Source of the DNA: an uncultured Collinsella sp.
GTDB lineage: Bacteria > Actinomycetota > Coriobacteriia > Coriobacteriales > Coriobacteriaceae
Reading direction: 5' to 3'
NCBI GenBank assembly: GCA_934646865.1
Contig: CAKUEU010000001.1
Location: forward strand, 62,001 to 126,000
Length of the DNA stretch: 64,000 nt
In this document: positions 49,501-58,281 of the stretch, in pieces
Position numbering within the stretch: position 1 is the stretch's first letter
Layout: the number at the start of each line of letters is the position of its first letter
Program-made: the position numbers and the translations under genes
The notes under the pieces: generated by a model
The model's input: only the letters and a program-made list of their open reading frames with translations
What the model was told of the DNA's origin: nothing
Databases searched by the model: none

Positions 49501-51756
49501 ATGCGTAATTCTGTATCCGACGTCACCGACGCCGAGATTCTGGACGAGACCCGCGAGGCCATGACCCAGGCCGCCTTCGATGCTGCCGACGAGGCCAGTG
49601 CCGCCGAGACTGTCGAGTCCGCGACCGAGAACCTGCCCGCCTTTGACGAGTTGGGACTTTCGGACGAGATGCTTCGTGCCATCGAGAACCTGGGCTACAC
49701 GGCGCCCACGCCTGTCCAGGCTGGCTCCATCCCCGTGGTGCTCGAGGGTCGCGACCTGCTTGCCGCCGCCCAGACCGGCACCGGCAAGACGGCCGCCTTC
49801 TTGCTGCCGACTATGAACAACCTGGAGCACATCGCTCCGTCCAAGCCCGTGCGCGAGCGCGGCAGCCGCAACCGCCGTCGCGGCGCCAAGAAGCCCGAGG
49901 GCAACGGCCGCGGCCCCGTGATGCTCGTCATCACCCCCACGCGCGAGCTCGCCCAGCAGATCGACGAGGTCGCGAGCAAAATCGCCGACGTCACCGGCCA
50001 TGTTGCCGTGACCGTCGTGGGCGGCGTGAGCTACAAGCCCCAGACCGCTGCCCTCAAGTACGGTTGCGACATCTTGGTCGCCACGCCGGGCCGTCTGGTC
50101 GATCTGATTGAGCAGGGCGCCTGCCACCTGGACGAGGTCAAGGTGCTGGTGCTCGACGAGGCCGACCGTATGCTCGACATGGGCTTTTTGCCCGCCGTCC
50201 GCCGCATCGTGCGCGAGACGCCGGCCGAGCGCCAGACGCTGCTGTTCTCGGCGACCCTCGACGAGGAGGCCGTGGGCGAGATCACCGACCTGGTGAGCGA
50301 CCCGGCCCGTGTGGAGATCGCGCCGGCCACGTCGACCGCCGACACTGTCGATCAGTTTGTGTTCCCGGTGTCTATCGAGGCCAAGAACAACCTGTTGCCC
50401 GAGTTCCTCAAGAAGGAAGGTCCGGAGCGCACCATCGTCTTTATGCGTACCAAGCATCGCGCCGACAGCTGCTGCCGTCGTCTGGAGCGTAAGGGCATCA
50501 AGGCCGCCGCGATTCACGGCAACCGCAGCCAGGCCCAGCGCGAGCGCGCGCTTTCGGCCTTCCGCGACGGTACCGTCGACGTGTTGGTGGCAACCGACGT
50601 GCTCGCCCGCGGCATCGACATTAGCGACGTGCGCTACGTCGTGAACTTTGACGTGCCGGCCGAGCCGACCGACTACATCCACCGCATTGGCCGTACCGGC
50701 CGTGCCGGCGAGCTGGGCTGGGCCATCACGTTTGTGACCGAGCAGGACGTCGATGAGTTCTACGAGATAGAGAAGCTCATGGACAAGACGGCCGACATTT
50801 ACGAGGCCGGCGACCTGCACGTGGGTCCCAACCCGCCTGCCGTTGATCCCGAGCGCAATCCTGCGGCCTTTAAGGTGAAGAAGAAGACCAAGCGCGGCAA
50901 GTCCAAGAGCAAGAAGAAGCTTGAGCAGGCGCGTCGCGACGGCAAACGCAATGGCGACGATTACGGCGATGTGGCCGGTCGTTCCAACCGCGGTCGCGAT
51001 GAGCGCCGTGGCGACGGCGAGCGTCCGAGCCGTCCCAAGCGCGGCGGTAAGACCCGCGTGCGCGAGGGCGTTCAGGCCCGCGTGGACGAGGCCGTTGAGA
51101 GCGTGGCCCGCGAGATGGCTGCCGAGGAGCGCGGCGGTGCTGGTGCCGCTGAGCAGCCTGCGCGCGGTAACCGTGCCGAGCGTCGTGCCAAGCAGTTCCA
51201 GGGCGAGGCACACCGCCGTCGTCGTGAGGACGAGGACCGTGGCGGTCGTCGTCGTGTCGAGCGCGAGGACGAGGGCCGTGGTTCGCGCGGCGGCAAGCGC
51301 GGCTCGGGTGACCGTCGTCGCTCCGGTCGCGATGGCGAGCGCGGCGGGCGCGATGAGCGCCGTGGCGGCGAAGGCCGTGGTTCGCGTGACGAGCGTGGTA
51401 CCCGCGGCGGCAAGCGCTTTGATGAGCGCGGAGGCCGCGAGGGTGGCTGTGGCGGCGAGCGTCGCGAGGGCGCTCGTGGCAACGGCGGCCGCAGCGGCGC
51501 CGGCCGCTCTGGTGAGTCGCGCGATCGTCGTGATCCGCGTGCCAGCCGCGATCGTCGCGATGACTGGCGCAACTACGACGACACCCGCGAGGAGCGTCGT
51601 GGCGGCTATCGTGGCGGGCGTGGCGGCAACCAGGCCGGCTCCCGCGGCGGTCGTGCCGGCGGTCGCGATAACCGTGGCAGCTATGGCAATAGTCGTGATG
51701 GCAAGCGCGGTAGCAGCTCCCGCCGCCCCGGTGACGGCGGCGGCAAGCGCAAGTAA
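49501..51756 (+). CDS. DEAD-box RNA helicase with long Arg/Gly-rich tail
   Basis: The 751-residue protein is an ATP-dependent RNA helicase. Visible motifs are a Q motif (FDELGLSDEMLRAIENLGY ... PTPVQ), AQTGTGKT, PTRELAQQ, the DEAD box in VLDEADRMLDMGF, SATLDEE, and HRIGRTGRAG. A basic insert (RERGSRNRRRGAKK) sits between motifs I and Ia. The last 270 residues are a low-complexity tail of Arg, Gly, Asp and Glu (RGG-like repeats), expected to bind RNA and possibly to drive condensation. It is longer than usual CshA/RhlE proteins because of this tail. ATG 49501 has AAGGAA ten bases upstream; GTG 49465 is less likely. Confidence 0.92.
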   Translation: MRNSVSDVTDAEILDETREAMTQAAFDAADEASAAETVESATENLPAFDELGLSDEMLRAIENLGYTAPTPVQAGSIPVVLEGRDLLAAAQTGTGKTAAFLLPTMNNLEHIAPSKPVRERGSRNRRRGAKKPEGNGRGPVMLVITPTRELAQQIDEVASKIADVTGHVAVTVVGGVSYKPQTAALKYGCDILVATPGRLVDLIEQGACHLDEVKVLVLDEADRMLDMGFLPAVRRIVRETPAERQTLLFSATLDEEAVGEITDLVSDPARVEIAPATSTADTVDQFVFPVSIEAKNNLLPEFLKKEGPERTIVFMRTKHRADSCCRRLERKGIKAAAIHGNRSQAQRERALSAFRDGTVDVLVATDVLARGIDISDVRYVVNFDVPAEPTDYIHRIGRTGRAGELGWAITFVTEQDVDEFYEIEKLMDKTADIYEAGDLHVGPNPPAVDPERNPAAFKVKKKTKRGKSKSKKKLEQARRDGKRNGDDYGDVAGRSNRGRDERRGDGERPSRPKRGGKTRVREGVQARVDEAVESVAREMAAEERGGAGAAEQPARGNRAERRAKQFQGEAHRRRREDEDRGGRRRVEREDEGRGSRGGKRGSGDRRRSGRDGERGGRDERRGGEGRGSRDERGTRGGKRFDERGGREGGCGGERREGARGNGGRSGAGRSGESRDRRDPRASRDRRDDWRNYDDTREERRGGYRGGRGGNQAGSRGGRAGGRDNRGSYGNSRDGKRGSSSRRPGDGGGKRK

Positions 51757-51788
51757 GATGCGCATCGCGCGCTAGCGTGAGACAAGCT

Positions 51789-51822
51789 AAGGGCCCGAGC
51801 AAACAACGCTCGGGCCCTTTTG
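51789..51822 (+). terminator. Terminator after the helicase
   Basis: AAGGGCCCGAGC (51789-51800) pairs perfectly with GCTCGGGCCCTT (51808-51819), followed by T-rich sequence. Confidence 0.9.
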
Positions 51823-51927
51823 TTTGCCGTGTCCATCGCTAATTCAAACGTGATTTTCTCGGGAATGCATCTGGGGGATGCTGAGGACCTATTTTCCGCC
51901 ATGCAGCAATGGGTCCTATGGAGTGCG

Positions 51928-52160
51928 CCGTGCATTTTTTGGAGTATTCTGCAGTTCGAGTTGTCTGCATATGATTCGACGTCGCCAACGGTGGCCTTCG
52001 GATATCCCTAGCGAGCGTTCCGAGTCAGATTTCGCCGTTTTCCGGAGCAGGGGCGCGTCATTCTCGCCATGTCGGGACTTAGAACGATACGGCGCCCTAC
52101 AGTTTTGCCCACCCGCGGCGGTGCTGGCGCGGTCACGTTGCAGAATACTCCGTTTTTTGC
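51928..52160. repeat. Inverted-repeat-bounded intergenic segment
   Basis: GGAGTATTCTGCA near 51941-51953 and its reverse complement TGCAGAATACTCC near 52138-52150 face each other. Each has GTGCA plus an A- or T-run outside, giving imperfect arms of about 25 bp around roughly 180 bp of non-coding DNA. This resembles a small non-autonomous mobile element or its remnant. No ORF in it looks real, and no target-site duplication was confirmed. Confidence 0.45.
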
Positions 52161-52278
52161 ACGGGCCAGGATGGGGTACCTCAGGAGAACGCGGCGATAT
52201 CCCGTAAATATATACAATCTGTACCGTAATTTATACAAAACGAAGAGGCAGACAGCGCAGGGTGGGCGCATTGGGGTG

Positions 52279-52317
52279 TTTGGTGCACCAAAACGGGGAT
52301 CCCGCGTGCCGTATACT
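52279..52317 (+). promoter_or_regulatory. Palindromic operator and -10 box of the flavodoxin-ferredoxin gene
   Basis: TTTGGTGCACCAAA (52279-52292) is a perfect 14-bp palindrome. It is followed after 19 bp by TATACT (52312-52317), 57 bp before the ATG. The geometry mirrors the island promoters with a different palindrome, so a different regulator is expected. Confidence 0.6.
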
Positions 52318-52374
52318 CTGTCTGAATGTGAAAACGGCTTGACGCGTTGCCGGGCGTAGGAGGAGGGTGCCTCG

Positions 52375-53136
52375 ATGAGCGTATTCGAAATTGTGTTTAG
52401 TCCGACGGGTGGAACGCGGAAGGTGTCTGGTCTTGTTGCCGGGGCGCTGGATGGGAATGCCGTTACCGTTGATCTGACCGATAACGGACTGGATTTCGGT
52501 GCCGTATCGATGACGAAGGACGACGTTGCCGTGATCTCCGTGCCGTCGTATGCCGGCAGGGTTCCCGCCGTGGCTGTTGAACGGTTGGGCATGGTGCGCG
52601 GCAACGGAGCGCGCGCCGTTCTGGTCTGCGTATACGGAAACCGGGCGTTTGAGGACACGCTTGTAGAGTTGGAGGACGTTGCAAAACGCGCTGGATTTAG
52701 GGTGATTGCAGCAGTTGCTGCCATTGCGGAACATTCTGTTGCTCGACAGTTCGCCGCTGGGCGACCGGACGCGCAGGATGTGGCCCGGCTTGCCGAGCTT
52801 GCTCAGCAGATCCGGTACAAGCTGCTGGATGAGGATGTATCCGACCCCACTATTCCCGGCAATCGTCCTTATAAGCAAGCTGGAGGCCACGCCATGGTGC
52901 CAATGGCAACGGAGGACTGCGTCTCCTGCGGTGCCTGTGCCGCGGTGTGCCCTGTTCGGGCTATCGACAAGGGCGATCCCAAGCAGGTGGATAGCGAGGC
53001 GTGCATCTCCTGCATGCGCTGCATCTCCGTATGTCCGCAGGATGCTCGCAAGCTTGATCCCAGCAAACTCGCCGTCGTTACCCAGATGCTGAGCAAGGCT
53101 TGCGTCGAGCGGAAAGAATGCGAGCTCTTCATCTAG
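52375..53136 (+). CDS. EFR1-family flavodoxin-ferredoxin protein
   Basis: The 253-residue cytoplasmic electron carrier has an N-terminal flavodoxin-like domain (about 1-150), with the FMN loop SPTGGTRK. A C-terminal bacterial-type ferredoxin with two 4Fe-4S motifs follows: CVSCGACAAVCP from C182 and CISCMRCISVCP from C210. This matches the EFR1 family, whose partner and exact reaction are unknown; it may shuttle electrons in fermentation. AGGAGGAGGG precedes the start. It is a single-gene unit with a palindromic operator upstream. Confidence 0.9.
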   Translation: MSVFEIVFSPTGGTRKVSGLVAGALDGNAVTVDLTDNGLDFGAVSMTKDDVAVISVPSYAGRVPAVAVERLGMVRGNGARAVLVCVYGNRAFEDTLVELEDVAKRAGFRVIAAVAAIAEHSVARQFAAGRPDAQDVARLAELAQQIRYKLLDEDVSDPTIPGNRPYKQAGGHAMVPMATEDCVSCGACAAVCPVRAIDKGDPKQVDSEACISCMRCISVCPQDARKLDPSKLAVVTQMLSKACVERKECELFI

Positions 53137-53538
53137 TGCAGGAGCGTCAATCAGTTTTTCTCCGTCCCTCCCGGCAGGCGGCGGCATCCCTCCTCTAAGT
53201 TGCGGTGGAATACGGGCTGCTTTTGCCTTTCAAACGGCTTTTCAGTCCCTATTTCACCGCAACTCACAATTGGTGCAAGGAGTGTCCCCAGGTGCCGGCG
53301 GGAAAGGAACGTCCCTAAGTGCCGCTTAAATACCGTTTATCGAAGAATAAATACCGCTCACCGGTCATAATGACTATTCTGGCTTTGCTGTTGCCTACAA
53401 TAATCCCCGTAAAAAGAAATGCGGAAGGTTACCGAGTCCCTCGGACGTGGGCCTAACCAAAGTCTTTGAACGGGTGTGTCTCTATGGATGCATTCGCTTG
53501 ATTTTGGTTGGGCTATATTTATGAAGGGACATGCCACC
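53137..53538. other. Intergenic region with two dispersed repeat families
   Basis: AGTTGCGGTGGAATACGGG (53198-53216) and CCCTATTTCACCGCAACT (53247-53264) form an inverted repeat related to 5432-5498. The words GGAGTGTCCCC and GGAACGTCCCTAAGTGCCG follow (about 53279-53326), matching the repeat at the window start. The rest (53330-53538) is the PTS operon leader. No gene is seen. Confidence 0.6.
53423..53458 (+). promoter_or_regulatory. Possible BglG-type antiterminator target
   Basis: GGTTA (53427-53431) with TAACC (53454-53458) encloses CCGAG/CTCGG (53432-53436, 53440-53444) with an asymmetric internal loop, as in RNA targets of BglG/LicT proteins. It lies in the leader of an operon that encodes such a protein. 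No clear overlapping terminator was found, so this is tentative. Confidence 0.35.
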
Positions 53539-54051
53539 ATGGGTTTCTTTTCTCGCCTGATGGGCGGTTCGGATGAGCAGAAGACTGCAACCTCCGAGTT
53601 CGAAATCCTCGCTCCCGTTTCCGGCGAGCTTGTTCACCTAGAAAAAACCAACGATCCCGCTTTTAGCAGCCGTGCCGTGGGCGATGGCGTTGCCGTGGTT
53701 CCCCAAGAGGGAACGGTGTGCGCTCCTGTTTCCGGCACCGTCGCGGCGCTGTTTCCGACTGAGCACGCGCTGGGCATCATGTCCGACGACAGCTCTGCTC
53801 AGGTGATGCTGCATATCGGAATCGACACTGTTAAACTTGAGGGCAAGGGCTTCCATGCGCTTGTTGCTCAGGGTGACCATGTCGACGCGGGCCAGCCCCT
53901 CGTCGAGGTCGATTTCGACGCGGTCCGCGCCGCCGGCTTCGATCCTACGGTCTTCGTTATTGTGTGCGAGCGTTCGGAGAAGTCGACTCTTCGTGAGCAT
54001 GCTTCCGGCCCTGTTGCTGTTAAAGAGCCTGTCGTCTGGCTTTCCGAGTAA
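53539..54051 (+). CDS. PTS glucose-type EIIA component
   Basis: The 170-residue cytoplasmic protein carries phosphate from HPr to the IICB of the same operon. It is a complete IIA-Glc domain: the phosphorylated histidine is in VMLHIGIDTV (H92), with the second active-site histidine in TEHALGIM (H76). The length matches Crr-type proteins. ATG 53539 is chosen because it gives the family start MGFFSRL; an ATG at 53521 is in frame. The antiterminator gene follows after 6 bp. Confidence 0.9.
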   Translation: MGFFSRLMGGSDEQKTATSEFEILAPVSGELVHLEKTNDPAFSSRAVGDGVAVVPQEGTVCAPVSGTVAALFPTEHALGIMSDDSSAQVMLHIGIDTVKLEGKGFHALVAQGDHVDAGQPLVEVDFDAVRAAGFDPTVFVIVCERSEKSTLREHASGPVAVKEPVVWLSE

Positions 54052-54057
54052 ATTCTT

Positions 54058-54924
54058 GTGGTGGGTACCGTGGTTATCAAGCGAGTTTTTAACAACAACG
54101 TCGCAATGGTCACTTCGGACGATGGCTCCGAGCTCATCGTCATCGGTCGAGGCCTCTGCTTTGGCCGTCATGCCGGCGATGCCATCGACGAGGCGTCAGT
54201 CGAAAAGACCTACGCGTTGCAGGAGGGAACTTCTCAGGATTCGCGTACGATAGACCGCTTGGCACATCTTTTGGAGTCCATCCCCACCGTCAACCTCGTT
54301 ATTGCCGAGGACATTGTTCAGATGCTCCGTCGAGAGCTCAATGTCGACATCAACGATAAGATTCTCATCGCTCTTGCAGACCATATCAGCCTCGCCCTCG
54401 ATCGCGAGCGCAAGGGCGTTCCCTGCGAGAACCCGCTGCTGCTCGAGATCCAGCAGTTCTATCGCAAGGAGTACGCGCTTGCGGGCCGTGCGCTGCAGAT
54501 TATCAAGGAGTATATGGGCATCCAGATGAGCGAGGAGGAGCAGGGTTTCATTACCTTGCATATCGTCAACGCCACCATGCCGCAACGCTCCGATCGTCTG
54601 ATCGTTTCGGTCCAGCTTGTTCGCGACGTGCTTGCGATTGTTTCCGAGCGCTATGCCACGACCCTCGACGACACCTCGCTGCCCTATGAGCGTTTCGTCC
54701 GCCACCTGCAGTTTTTCGCACAGCGGGCGCTTGACCCCGCGGCCGGGCAGATCAATGACGATGCGCTGTTCCGAATCGATGAAACTAAGTATCCGTGCGC
54801 GTTCACGTGCGCAGATGCCATAGCCGCCCACTTGTCGTCTACCTATAACGTTGTCGTTACCGATGCCGAGAAGAGTTATCTCGCATATCACATTGTTAAC
54901 CTGCTTGGAGAACCTGGTCTCTAG
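54058..54924 (+). CDS. BglG/LicT-family transcription antiterminator
   Basis: The 288-residue RNA-binding protein has an N-terminal CAT domain (IKRVFNNNVAMV ... SELIVIGRGLCFGRHAG). Two PTS regulatory domains follow (about 70-170 and 175-285), with their conserved histidines in LADHISLAL, TLHIVNAT, VRHLQFF and LAYHIVNL. Family members bind a leader hairpin and prevent termination when sugar is present. PTS-dependent phosphorylation of the histidines sets their activity. The start is a GTG at 54058 or, matching the usual family N-terminus better, 54070. It likely controls its own operon. Confidence 0.9.
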   Translation: MVGTVVIKRVFNNNVAMVTSDDGSELIVIGRGLCFGRHAGDAIDEASVEKTYALQEGTSQDSRTIDRLAHLLESIPTVNLVIAEDIVQMLRRELNVDINDKILIALADHISLALDRERKGVPCENPLLLEIQQFYRKEYALAGRALQIIKEYMGIQMSEEEQGFITLHIVNATMPQRSDRLIVSVQLVRDVLAIVSERYATTLDDTSLPYERFVRHLQFFAQRALDPAAGQINDDALFRIDETKYPCAFTCADAIAAHLSSTYNVVVTDAEKSYLAYHIVNLLGEPGL

Positions 54925-55023
54925 GCATAACGTGCCCATACATCGATTGATATAAGGCAAGGCTCACGGTCTTGTCCAGGGCACATCTGTCTTAATTTGC
55001 GGAAAAGGAAGGGGAGTACCGCT

Positions 55024-56640
55024 ATGACCGCAAAAAAGAAGTTCAATTTCAAAGCGCCGTTGGAGGTGTTCGCGAAGTCAATCGTCCAGCCGATGATGTA
55101 TCTCTCGGTTGCCGGCATTCTGCTCATCGTGGGCATCATTCTGACCAACAAGACCATCTGCGCCATGATTCCCGTGCTGGGCTCCGGTCCGTTCCAGCTT
55201 GTGGGCGCCGTTGTCTATCAGTCGCTGATGTTTATCATCAACAACCTCTCGATTCTGTTCTGCGTGGGCATCGCCGGCGCCATGGCAAAGAAGAACAAGG
55301 GCCATGCTTCGCTTATCGCCCTGATGTCGTTCTTCCTGTTCCTGCAGGCTAACAACATCGTGCTCAACGCCACCGGCTATCTTGCCGAAGCGAGCGGCAT
55401 GCTCGGTCTTACCGGAACCGGCCAGAGCACCGTTATGGGCATTCAGGTGCTCGATACCGGCGTGTTTGGCGGCATCATTCTTGGTTGCATCACCGGTGCC
55501 GTGTTCAACAAGTACTCGAACAAGCAGTTCCCCATTGCCCTTTCGATGTTCTCGGGCGTTCGCTTCCCGTTCCTGATCATGATCATCATCTCCTGGATCA
55601 TGGGTGCTGGCTTCTGCATCGTTTGGCCTCCGGTCCAGGGTGCCATCTCCTCCGTTGCCGGCATCATTAAGGAGTCGGGCAACATCGGTCTGTTTATCTA
55701 CGGCATGCTCAACAAGCTGCTCGTTCCCACCGGTCTGCACCACCTCATCTACACCCCGTTCCAGTTCTCCGATGTGGGTGGCACCCTGACGCTGGGCGAT
55801 CAGGTTATCGCCGGCGCCTATCCCATCCGTGTTGCCGAGATGGCAATGACGGGACAGCCCTTCTCCGATAGCACCTACTTCAACAGCTATACCTTCAACA
55901 ATCTGTGGCCCTACATCGGCATCGGCCTCGCCTTTATCTTCACTGCCTACAAGCAGAACAAGGATAAGACCAAGGCCGTTATCATCCCGCTGATCATCAC
56001 CGCCGTGCTCTCCTGCGTGACCGAGCCCATGGACTTCCTCTTTGTCTTTGCCGCTCCCGTGCTCTTTGTCGTTCACTCGATTCTTTCCGGTATCTTCCTG
56101 GTCCTGCTCAAGGTCCTCTCCGTGCCCGCTTCGACTGCAGGCGGCATCATCAACATCGTGGTTTCCAACCTGGTTCTTGGTGTCGATAAGACCAACTGGC
56201 CGGTTATGCTGGTGCTCGGAGTCGTCAACGCCACGCTGTACTTCTTCCTCTTCACCTTCCTCATTAAGAAGCTCAACCTCCACACGCCTGGTCGCGAGGA
56301 AGAGTCCGAGCTTGCTGAGTCCGTTGCCGAGGGCGAGGCCGCCGCATCTGTCGCGGTGAAGCAGGGCGCTGTTGCCGCGGCTCCCGCAGAGGGCGTCGAT
56401 GCGGGCATTGCCGACCTGGTCGCAGGTCTTGGCGGCAAGGACAACATCGAGGAGCTCGAGAACTGCTTTACTCGTCTCCGCGTGAACGTTAAGAACCCGG
56501 ACCTCATCGATGAGAACCTCATCAACCACGTGCCCAACAGCGGCATCAACCGCAACGGCAACAATATCCAGATCATCTTTGGCATGAAGGTCGCCGAGAT
56601 GCGCGACAAAGTCGAGAACGCAATTGAGAAGGAGCAGTAA
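55024..56640 (+). CDS. PTS transporter EIICB, glucose/alpha-glucoside family
   Basis: The 538-residue membrane protein imports and phosphorylates a sugar. The IIC part (about 1-430) has about ten hydrophobic segments. An Ala/Glu-rich linker joins it to a IIB domain (about 460-538), whose phosphorylated cysteine lies in ELENCFTRLRVN (C481). The family covers glucose, maltose and other alpha-glucosides. The 6-phospho-alpha-glucosidase gene 3 bp downstream favours an alpha-glucoside such as maltose. GGAAGGGGAG precedes ATG 55024. Confidence 0.9.
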   Translation: MTAKKKFNFKAPLEVFAKSIVQPMMYLSVAGILLIVGIILTNKTICAMIPVLGSGPFQLVGAVVYQSLMFIINNLSILFCVGIAGAMAKKNKGHASLIALMSFFLFLQANNIVLNATGYLAEASGMLGLTGTGQSTVMGIQVLDTGVFGGIILGCITGAVFNKYSNKQFPIALSMFSGVRFPFLIMIIISWIMGAGFCIVWPPVQGAISSVAGIIKESGNIGLFIYGMLNKLLVPTGLHHLIYTPFQFSDVGGTLTLGDQVIAGAYPIRVAEMAMTGQPFSDSTYFNSYTFNNLWPYIGIGLAFIFTAYKQNKDKTKAVIIPLIITAVLSCVTEPMDFLFVFAAPVLFVVHSILSGIFLVLLKVLSVPASTAGGIINIVVSNLVLGVDKTNWPVMLVLGVVNATLYFFLFTFLIKKLNLHTPGREEESELAESVAEGEAAASVAVKQGAVAAAPAEGVDAGIADLVAGLGGKDNIEELENCFTRLRVNVKNPDLIDENLINHVPNSGINRNGNNIQIIFGMKVAEMRDKVENAIEKEQ

Positions 56641-56643
56641 ACA

Positions 56644-58026
56644 ATGATCATTACTCTGTGTGGTGGCGGATCCACCTTTACCCCCGGCATCGTCAAGTCC
56701 ATTGCCCTGCGCAAGGACGAGCTCGACGTTGACGAGATTCGCCTGTACGACATCAACGAGGAGCGCCAGCGCAAGATCGGCGTGCTCGTGGACTGGATTT
56801 TGCACGAGGACCTTGGCCTGGACATCAAGCTTACGGTGACCACCGACAAAAAGACGGCTTTTACCGACGCGAGCTTCGTGTTTGCCCAGATGCGCGTGGG
56901 CGGCTATGCCATGCGCGAGCAGGACGAGAAGATTCCGCTGCGTCACGGCTGCGTGGGTCAGGAGACCTGCGGTTGCGGCGGCCTTGCCTATGGCATGCGC
57001 ACCATCTTCCCCATGGTCGAGCTCATCGACGACGTCGAGAAGTACGCCAAGAAGGACTACTGGATTCTCAACTACTCCAACCCTGCCGCCATCGTCTCCG
57101 AGGGCTGCCGCGTGCTGCGTCCCAACGCTCGCATCATCAACATCTGCGACATGCCGATCGCGATCATCGACGTGGTTTGCGCCGCGCTCGATATCGACAA
57201 GAAGGATGTCGAGTACGATTACTTTGGCCTCAACCACTTTGGTTGGTTCACCTCGATCCGCCACAAGGGCGAGGAGGTGCTCCCGCAGCTGCGCGAGTAC
57301 ATCAAGGAGCATGAGATTCTGCTGCCCGATTCGTACCTCAAGGGCATGGGCTCGCTGATGTCGAAGAAGCCCGAGGAGGCAACCGACGAGCATCCCGAGC
57401 AGAACCGCCACACCAAGGGCAGCTGGTACTACGTCTGGAAGGGCGAGTACGAGATCATGGAGTGCTTCCCGGAGTACCTGCCCAACACGTATCTGAACTA
57501 CTACCTGCAGCAGAAGGAGTTCGTCGAGCATTCCAACCCCGAGCGCACCCGTGCGAATGAGGTTGAGGAGACGCGTGAGAAGAACCTCTTTGATGGTATC
57601 GATCACTACGAGAAGACCGGCGAGATCGACGAGAGCACGTTCTATGCGGGCAGCCACGGCGACTGGATTGCCGACCTGGCTATCGCTCTGAAGAACGATA
57701 CCAAGCAGCGCTTCCTGGTCATTTGCGAGAACAAGGGCGCTATCCCCAACATGCCCTATGACGCCATGGTCGAGCTACCTGCCTACATTGGCAAGAACGG
57801 CCCCGAGGTCATCAGCCGCGACAACATTCCGCTGTTCCAGCAGGGCCTCATGATGCAGCAGCTGAACTCCGAGAAGCTCGTGGTTGAAGCTACGATCGAG
57901 GGCTCTTACGAGAAGGCGCTCAAGGCCTTTACGCTCAACAAGACCGTGCCTTCGATGAACGTCGCCAAGGAAGTTCTCGACGACATGATCGAGGCCAACA
58001 AGGGTTACTGGCCCGAGCTTAAGTAA
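56644..58026 (+). CDS. Family-4 6-phospho-alpha-glucosidase
   Basis: The 460-residue cytoplasmic enzyme hydrolyses a phosphorylated alpha-glucoside. This GH4 family needs NAD+ and a divalent metal. Visible landmarks are the nucleotide loop CGGGSTFTPG at the N-terminus, NYSNPAAIV, the specificity motif CDMP (from C168), typical of alpha- rather than beta-specific members, and the metal ligand in GLNHFGW (H198). Length is normal. It is the last gene of the PTS operon, followed by a terminator at 58061. Confidence 0.93.
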   Translation: MIITLCGGGSTFTPGIVKSIALRKDELDVDEIRLYDINEERQRKIGVLVDWILHEDLGLDIKLTVTTDKKTAFTDASFVFAQMRVGGYAMREQDEKIPLRHGCVGQETCGCGGLAYGMRTIFPMVELIDDVEKYAKKDYWILNYSNPAAIVSEGCRVLRPNARIINICDMPIAIIDVVCAALDIDKKDVEYDYFGLNHFGWFTSIRHKGEEVLPQLREYIKEHEILLPDSYLKGMGSLMSKKPEEATDEHPEQNRHTKGSWYYVWKGEYEIMECFPEYLPNTYLNYYLQQKEFVEHSNPERTRANEVEETREKNLFDGIDHYEKTGEIDESTFYAGSHGDWIADLAIALKNDTKQRFLVICENKGAIPNMPYDAMVELPAYIGKNGPEVISRDNIPLFQQGLMMQQLNSEKLVVEATIEGSYEKALKAFTLNKTVPSMNVAKEVLDDMIEANKGYWPELK

Positions 58027-58060
58027 AAGCAACAGGTCGCTGACCGCATGCCAGGAGCAA

Positions 58061-58098
58061 TGCCCCGTCCACGTGATTGCGTGGGCGGGGCATTGTCA
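58061..58098 (+). terminator. Terminator of the PTS operon
   Basis: TGCCCCGTCCACG (58061-58073) pairs with CGTGGGCGGGGCA (58080-58092) with one G-U pair, followed by a T-rich stretch. Confidence 0.85.
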
Positions 58099-58195
58099 TT
58101 TGGTAACGCGTTTTATCAAATATGGCATTTATCTGCGGTAATGTTCGTTTTCACCGCTGAGGGCGACATTTTATACCGCCTGCCGAACCGTGTGG

Positions 58196-58218
58196 TGACC
58201 TAACAACTTTTTAGGTCA
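58196..58218. repeat. Short perfect inverted repeat before the hydrogenase genes
   Basis: TGACCTAA (58196-58203) and TTAGGTCA (58211-58218) with a 7-nt loop lie 64 bp before the first gene. It could be an operator or a leader hairpin. It does not match a Rex or Fnr consensus that I know. The rest of 58099-58281 shows no gene. Confidence 0.5.
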
Positions 58219-58281
58219 GTGTTGTGCGTGTAGCAACTTCGCCCGGCCTCGCCTCCGGGCTGCCACATGAGAGGGGATCTT

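Noticed and set aside
49435-51765. Long open frame (776 codons) on the minus strand over the helicase gene
   Set aside because: It mirrors the GC-rich, repetitive Arg/Gly tail of the helicase, has an Ala/Gly/Thr/His composition unlike real proteins, and its strand lacks a ribosome binding site at the start.
55078-57657. Long open frame (859 codons) on the minus strand over the PTS and GH4 genes
   Set aside because: Two clear enzymes lie on the plus strand; the antisense product has no recognisable domain and arises from G/C-ending codons.
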